Assembly (NCBI GenBank): GCA_043101835.1
Contig: JBICHM010000206.1
Coordinates: 1 to 7,371 of the forward strand
Direction: 5' to 3'
Length of the DNA stretch: 7,371 bases
Source: JBICHM01 sp043101835
Lineage (GTDB): Bacteria; Planctomycetota; Phycisphaerae; Phycisphaerales; UBA1924
The notes below the pieces were generated by a model that worked only from the letters and a program-made list of their open reading frames with translations, made no database searches and was not told the origin of the DNA. Position numbers and translations under genes: made by a program. This document shows positions 5,416 through 7,371 of the stretch, in pieces (the first letter of the stretch is position 1; each line of letters begins with the position of its first letter).

Positions 5416-6894
5416 ATGGCTGAACCCGATCAGGCGATCTGGGCGGAGATGCTCGCCCACCTGCGCGCCAACCACCCCGGCGTCTGCCGGCAGTGGTTCG
5501 AGGACATCCGTCCCGCGTGGGTCGGCAGCGGCGCCATCGACCTCGTCATCGCCGATGACCTCCAGCGCAAGTACCTCGAACGCGAATGCGCCGTCGCCTT
5601 CAACGACGCCGCACGCGCCGCCACCGGCCACCTCCTCGCCGTCCGCTTCTGCAACCCCGAGGAGGGCGAACGCCGCGCCGCCGAGCACCGGGTCCGCGCC
5701 GAGTCGCGACGCGCCCGCCGGACCGTCGCGCCGAGCAGCCCAGTGACTGTCGAGGCAAAGCCCGGGCTCGGCGCAACGCCCAACGGCGCCCCACCGCCGG
5801 CCGGAACCTCGCGTGTGGTGCGCGAGCCCATCGCGCCGCGTTCGAGCGACGAGCTCGCCCTCAACCCCGACTGCAACTTCGATAACTTCGTCGTCGGCCC
5901 GAACAACCGCCTGGCCCACGCCGCCGCAACCGCAGCAGCGGCAGCCCCCGGCGCCGCCTACAACCCCCTGTTCATCCACGGCGGGGTCGGCCTGGGCAAG
6001 ACGCACCTGCTTCAGGCCATCTGCCAGCGCGTGCGCAGCGACCACCCCGACGCCACGATCCTCTTCATCTCCTGCGAGGGGTTCACCACCCGGTTCCTCG
6101 AAGCCGTGCAGGCCGGCGAGATGGCCGACTTTCGCCACCGCTTCCGCGATGTGGATCTGCTCGTCATCGATGACATCCACTTCCTCGCCAAGCGCGACCA
6201 GACCCAGGAAGAGTTCTTCCACACCTTCAACAGCCTCTACCAGGCGCGCCGGCAGATCATCCTCTCCTCCGACGCCGCCCCCGATGAGATCCCCGACCTC
6301 GAGGAACGCCTCGTCAGCCGGTTCAAGTGGGGTCTGGTCGCCTGCATCGAGGCGCCCCCCTACGACACGCGCGTCTCCATCGTGAAGAACAAGGCCCAGC
6401 AGCGAGGCGTTGAGCTCCCCGACGAGGTCGCCTGCTTCATCGCCGCACGCATCGACTCCAACATCCGTGAGCTCGAGGGCGCCCTCACGCGCGTCCAGAT
6501 GCAGGCGATCGTCAACGAGCGCCCGATCACCCTCCCGATCGCGGAGGAGGCCCTGGGGCCCGCCGACCCGAAGGCCGGGGCGCCGCGCATGACCATCGAG
6601 CACATCGTCGAGGCCGTCACCGACTACTTCGATGTGCCCCTCAGCCACCTTCAGAGCAAGAAGCGTCAGCGCTCCATCGCCCTGCCGCGCCAGATCTGCA
6701 TGTACCTGGCGCGCGAGCACACGCGCTACAGCCTCGAGGAGATCGGCGGCTACTTCGGCGGTCGCGACCACTCCACCGTCCTGCACTCGGTTCGCACCAT
6801 CGCCGAGAACCGCAAGAACGACGCCGATCTGGACGACTCCATCCGCGCCGTCCAAGGGCGCCTCGCGAGCGTCGCCGCCGGGCGAGACGCCTGA
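5416..6894 (+). CDS. dnaA: Chromosomal replication initiator protein DnaA
   Basis: The 492-residue product has all four DnaA domains. Domain I (about 1-78) opens with IWAEML and includes QWFEDI. Domain II (about 79-145) is an Arg/Ala/Pro-rich linker. The AAA+ domain III starts at LNPDCNFDNFVVG (149) and holds Walker A GGVGLGKTH (189-197, K195), Walker B LLVIDDIH (248-255, D252/D253), sensor 1 in LSSD, the box VII arginine in LVSRFKWGL (R302) and IRELEGAL. Domain IV (about 390-492) carries the DNA-binding signature GGRDHSTV (448-455). DnaA binds DnaA boxes, forms an ATP-dependent filament and opens the origin. I chose ATG 5416 because domain I begins right after it; in-frame ATG 5350 would add 22 residues unlike DnaA and would span the leader palindrome. 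A strong promoter lies at 5255-5283. dnaN does not follow within the window; a stretch with DnaA-box-like sites does. Confidence 0.97.
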   Translation: MAEPDQAIWAEMLAHLRANHPGVCRQWFEDIRPAWVGSGAIDLVIADDLQRKYLERECAVAFNDAARAATGHLLAVRFCNPEEGERRAAEHRVRAESRRARRTVAPSSPVTVEAKPGLGATPNGAPPPAGTSRVVREPIAPRSSDELALNPDCNFDNFVVGPNNRLAHAAATAAAAAPGAAYNPLFIHGGVGLGKTHLLQAICQRVRSDHPDATILFISCEGFTTRFLEAVQAGEMADFRHRFRDVDLLVIDDIHFLAKRDQTQEEFFHTFNSLYQARRQIILSSDAAPDEIPDLEERLVSRFKWGLVACIEAPPYDTRVSIVKNKAQQRGVELPDEVACFIAARIDSNIRELEGALTRVQMQAIVNERPITLPIAEEALGPADPKAGAPRMTIEHIVEAVTDYFDVPLSHLQSKKRQRSIALPRQICMYLAREHTRYSLEEIGGYFGGRDHSTVLHSVRTIAENRKNDADLDDSIRAVQGRLASVAAGRDA

Positions 6895-6924
6895 CAGACG
6901 CCGGTCACCTGCGCTGCTCGCCAC

Positions 6925-6933
6925 TGTGGACAA
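6925..6933 (-). promoter_or_regulatory. DnaA box candidate TTGTCCACA
   Basis: The minus strand reads TTGTCCACA, one mismatch from TTATCCACA and a form usual in GC-rich genomes. It lies 31 bp after the dnaA stop. A weaker site in the same orientation (TGTGGAGTT on plus, 6936-6944) begins 11 bp further on. Confidence 0.55.
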
Positions 6934-6963
6934 AGTGTGGAGTTGGCGGCGGCGCACGTCGCA

Positions 6964-6972
6964 TGTGGATTG
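6964..6972 (-). promoter_or_regulatory. Weaker DnaA box candidate CAATCCACA
   Basis: The minus strand reads CAATCCACA, two mismatches from TTATCCACA, both at the 5' end; the ATCCACA core is intact. It has the same orientation as the sites at 6925 and 6936. Confidence 0.4.
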
Positions 6973-7122
6973 CGCAAAGGGCCCGTGAGGGCCGTCACGC
7001 CGCGTGGCGCGTCCGCCAGCGACGATCCCGGAATCGGCGCGACACCGCGGCGACAGGTTCTCCCGACAGCCGAAACCGCAGAAATACCCTCCCGGAGGGG
7101 GGTTGCGCGCTCGACCCCAAGG

Positions 7123-7170
7123 CAGTCCACATTGCGCCAGTCGTTACTACGACGACGACGAAATTGATCT
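7123..7170 (+). other. Possible unwinding element: box-like site, GC spacer, trinucleotide run, A+T-rich DNA
   Basis: A degenerate box CAGTCCACA (7123-7131) is followed by a GC-rich 12-nt spacer. Then come TTA, CTA and four CGA triplets (7144-7161), then AAATTGATCT. The order matches the DnaA box / GC-rich / DnaA-trio / A+T-rich layout described for bacterial origins. Read on the complementary strand 3' to 5', the first two triplets are AAT and GAT, which fit the trio consensus; the four GCT triplets do not fit at the middle base. Confidence 0.3.
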
Positions 7171-7266
7171 TCTGGAGTCAGGGATGAAGACCCCGTGTCG
7201 ACAACCCCTCCAGGGAGAACCCCGCAAACCACCGCAATGAGGGGGTGAACTTCACTCGGCCCCCGA

Positions 7267-7275
7267 TGTGGAAAA
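7267..7275 (-). promoter_or_regulatory. DnaA box candidate TTTTCCACA
   Basis: The minus strand reads TTTTCCACA, one mismatch from TTATCCACA. It lies in the gene-free stretch after dnaA, in the same orientation as the sites near the dnaA stop. Confidence 0.5.
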
Positions 7276-7294
7276 CCGGTGGGCGAGGACCATT

Positions 7295-7335
7295 GAAGGG
7301 GGTCGTCCGGAATCCCCCTTCTCTCGGCGGTTTTT
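7295..7335 (+). terminator. 8-bp hairpin followed by T5 in the post-dnaA region
   Basis: GAAGGGGG (7295-7302) and CCCCCTTC (7314-7321) are perfect reverse complements around an 11-nt loop. A TTTTT run (7331-7335) follows 9 nt later, further than in a standard intrinsic terminator. It may end the dnaA transcript or be an origin-associated structure. Confidence 0.4.
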
Positions 7336-7371
7336 GTCCAGGGCCGGCTGGCATGTTGGGCACCAGACCGT

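Larger units (their letters stand above)
6895..7371. other. Candidate chromosomal replication origin (oriC) downstream of dnaA
   Basis: I find no convincing gene in these 477 bp. The DnaA-box core TGTGGA/TCCACA occurs five times: 6925, 6936, 6964 and 7267 (one orientation) and 7126 (the other). Two sites differ from TTATCCACA at a single base. The first two are spaced 11 bp apart, about one helical turn. A short A+T-richer stretch with a trinucleotide run (7144-7170) follows the box at 7123-7131, and an 8-bp hairpin lies at 7295-7321. Origins commonly lie beside dnaA, which makes this the leading candidate, but the sites are few and several are weak. The region may continue beyond the window. 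Confidence 0.45.

Noticed and set aside
4131..5417. Minus-strand open frame (428 codons) opposite the RNase Z-like gene
   Set aside because: The composition is typical of a frame shadow and it would overlap an enzyme with intact metal ligands.
5020..6957. Minus-strand open frame (645 codons) opposite dnaA
   Set aside because: It is longer than dnaA itself but is the antisense shadow of GC-rich codons; no domain is recognisable, whereas dnaA has every family motif.
7184..7240. Small ORF of 18 codons (MKTPCRQP...) with GGAG 6 nt upstream
   Set aside because: It is too short and Pro/Gln-rich, with no family resemblance, and lies in the candidate origin. A match this short occurs easily by chance.
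7178..7363. Minus-strand ORF of 61 codons and overlapping plus-strand ORFs (6937-7240)
   Set aside because: Pro/Arg/Gly-rich products with no recognisable domain; they overlap each other and the DnaA-box-like sites.

Overview
The window is very GC-rich, with strong G/C preference at third codon positions. Its best taxonomic clue is a short C-terminal tag shared by three neighbouring secreted proteins (a pair of D-x-N/T-G-D-G-x-V-D-G-x-D-L-G-x-L-L-x-x-W-G type repeats). This dockerin-like tail style is common in Planctomycetota, especially Phycisphaerae, so a Phycisphaerales-like bacterium is my inference; there is no rRNA here to confirm it.

Left part (1-3776, plus strand): three consecutive genes for exported proteins. 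The first is only the C-terminal part of a zinc metalloprotease that ends in a fibronectin-III-like domain and a dockerin-like tag. The second is a complete paralogue with signal peptide, pro-region, HExxHxxGxxH protease domain and the same tag. The third is a secreted FG-GAP/integrin-alpha-like repeat protein, again with the tag. Together they look like an extracellular or cell-surface protein-handling cluster.

Middle (3792-5258): gatC, a subunit of the tRNA-dependent amidotransferase, lies on the minus strand and converges on the FG-GAP gene, with overlapping hairpins in the 15-bp gap. It diverges from an RNase Z-like metallo-beta-lactamase-fold hydrolase across 150 bp that hold an operator-like inverted repeat, a candidate promoter and a structured leader.

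Right part (5255-7371): a strong promoter-like sequence (TTGACA-N17-TAGTTT) overlaps the stop codon of the RNase Z-like gene and leads through a palindrome-rich leader into dnaA. After dnaA, the last 477 bp hold no convincing gene. They carry several DnaA-box-like sites, a box / GC-rich spacer / trinucleotide run / A+T-rich order resembling a bacterial unwinding element, and a strong hairpin. I read this as a candidate chromosomal origin (oriC), unproven. I see no CRISPR array, insertion sequence, tRNA or rRNA.
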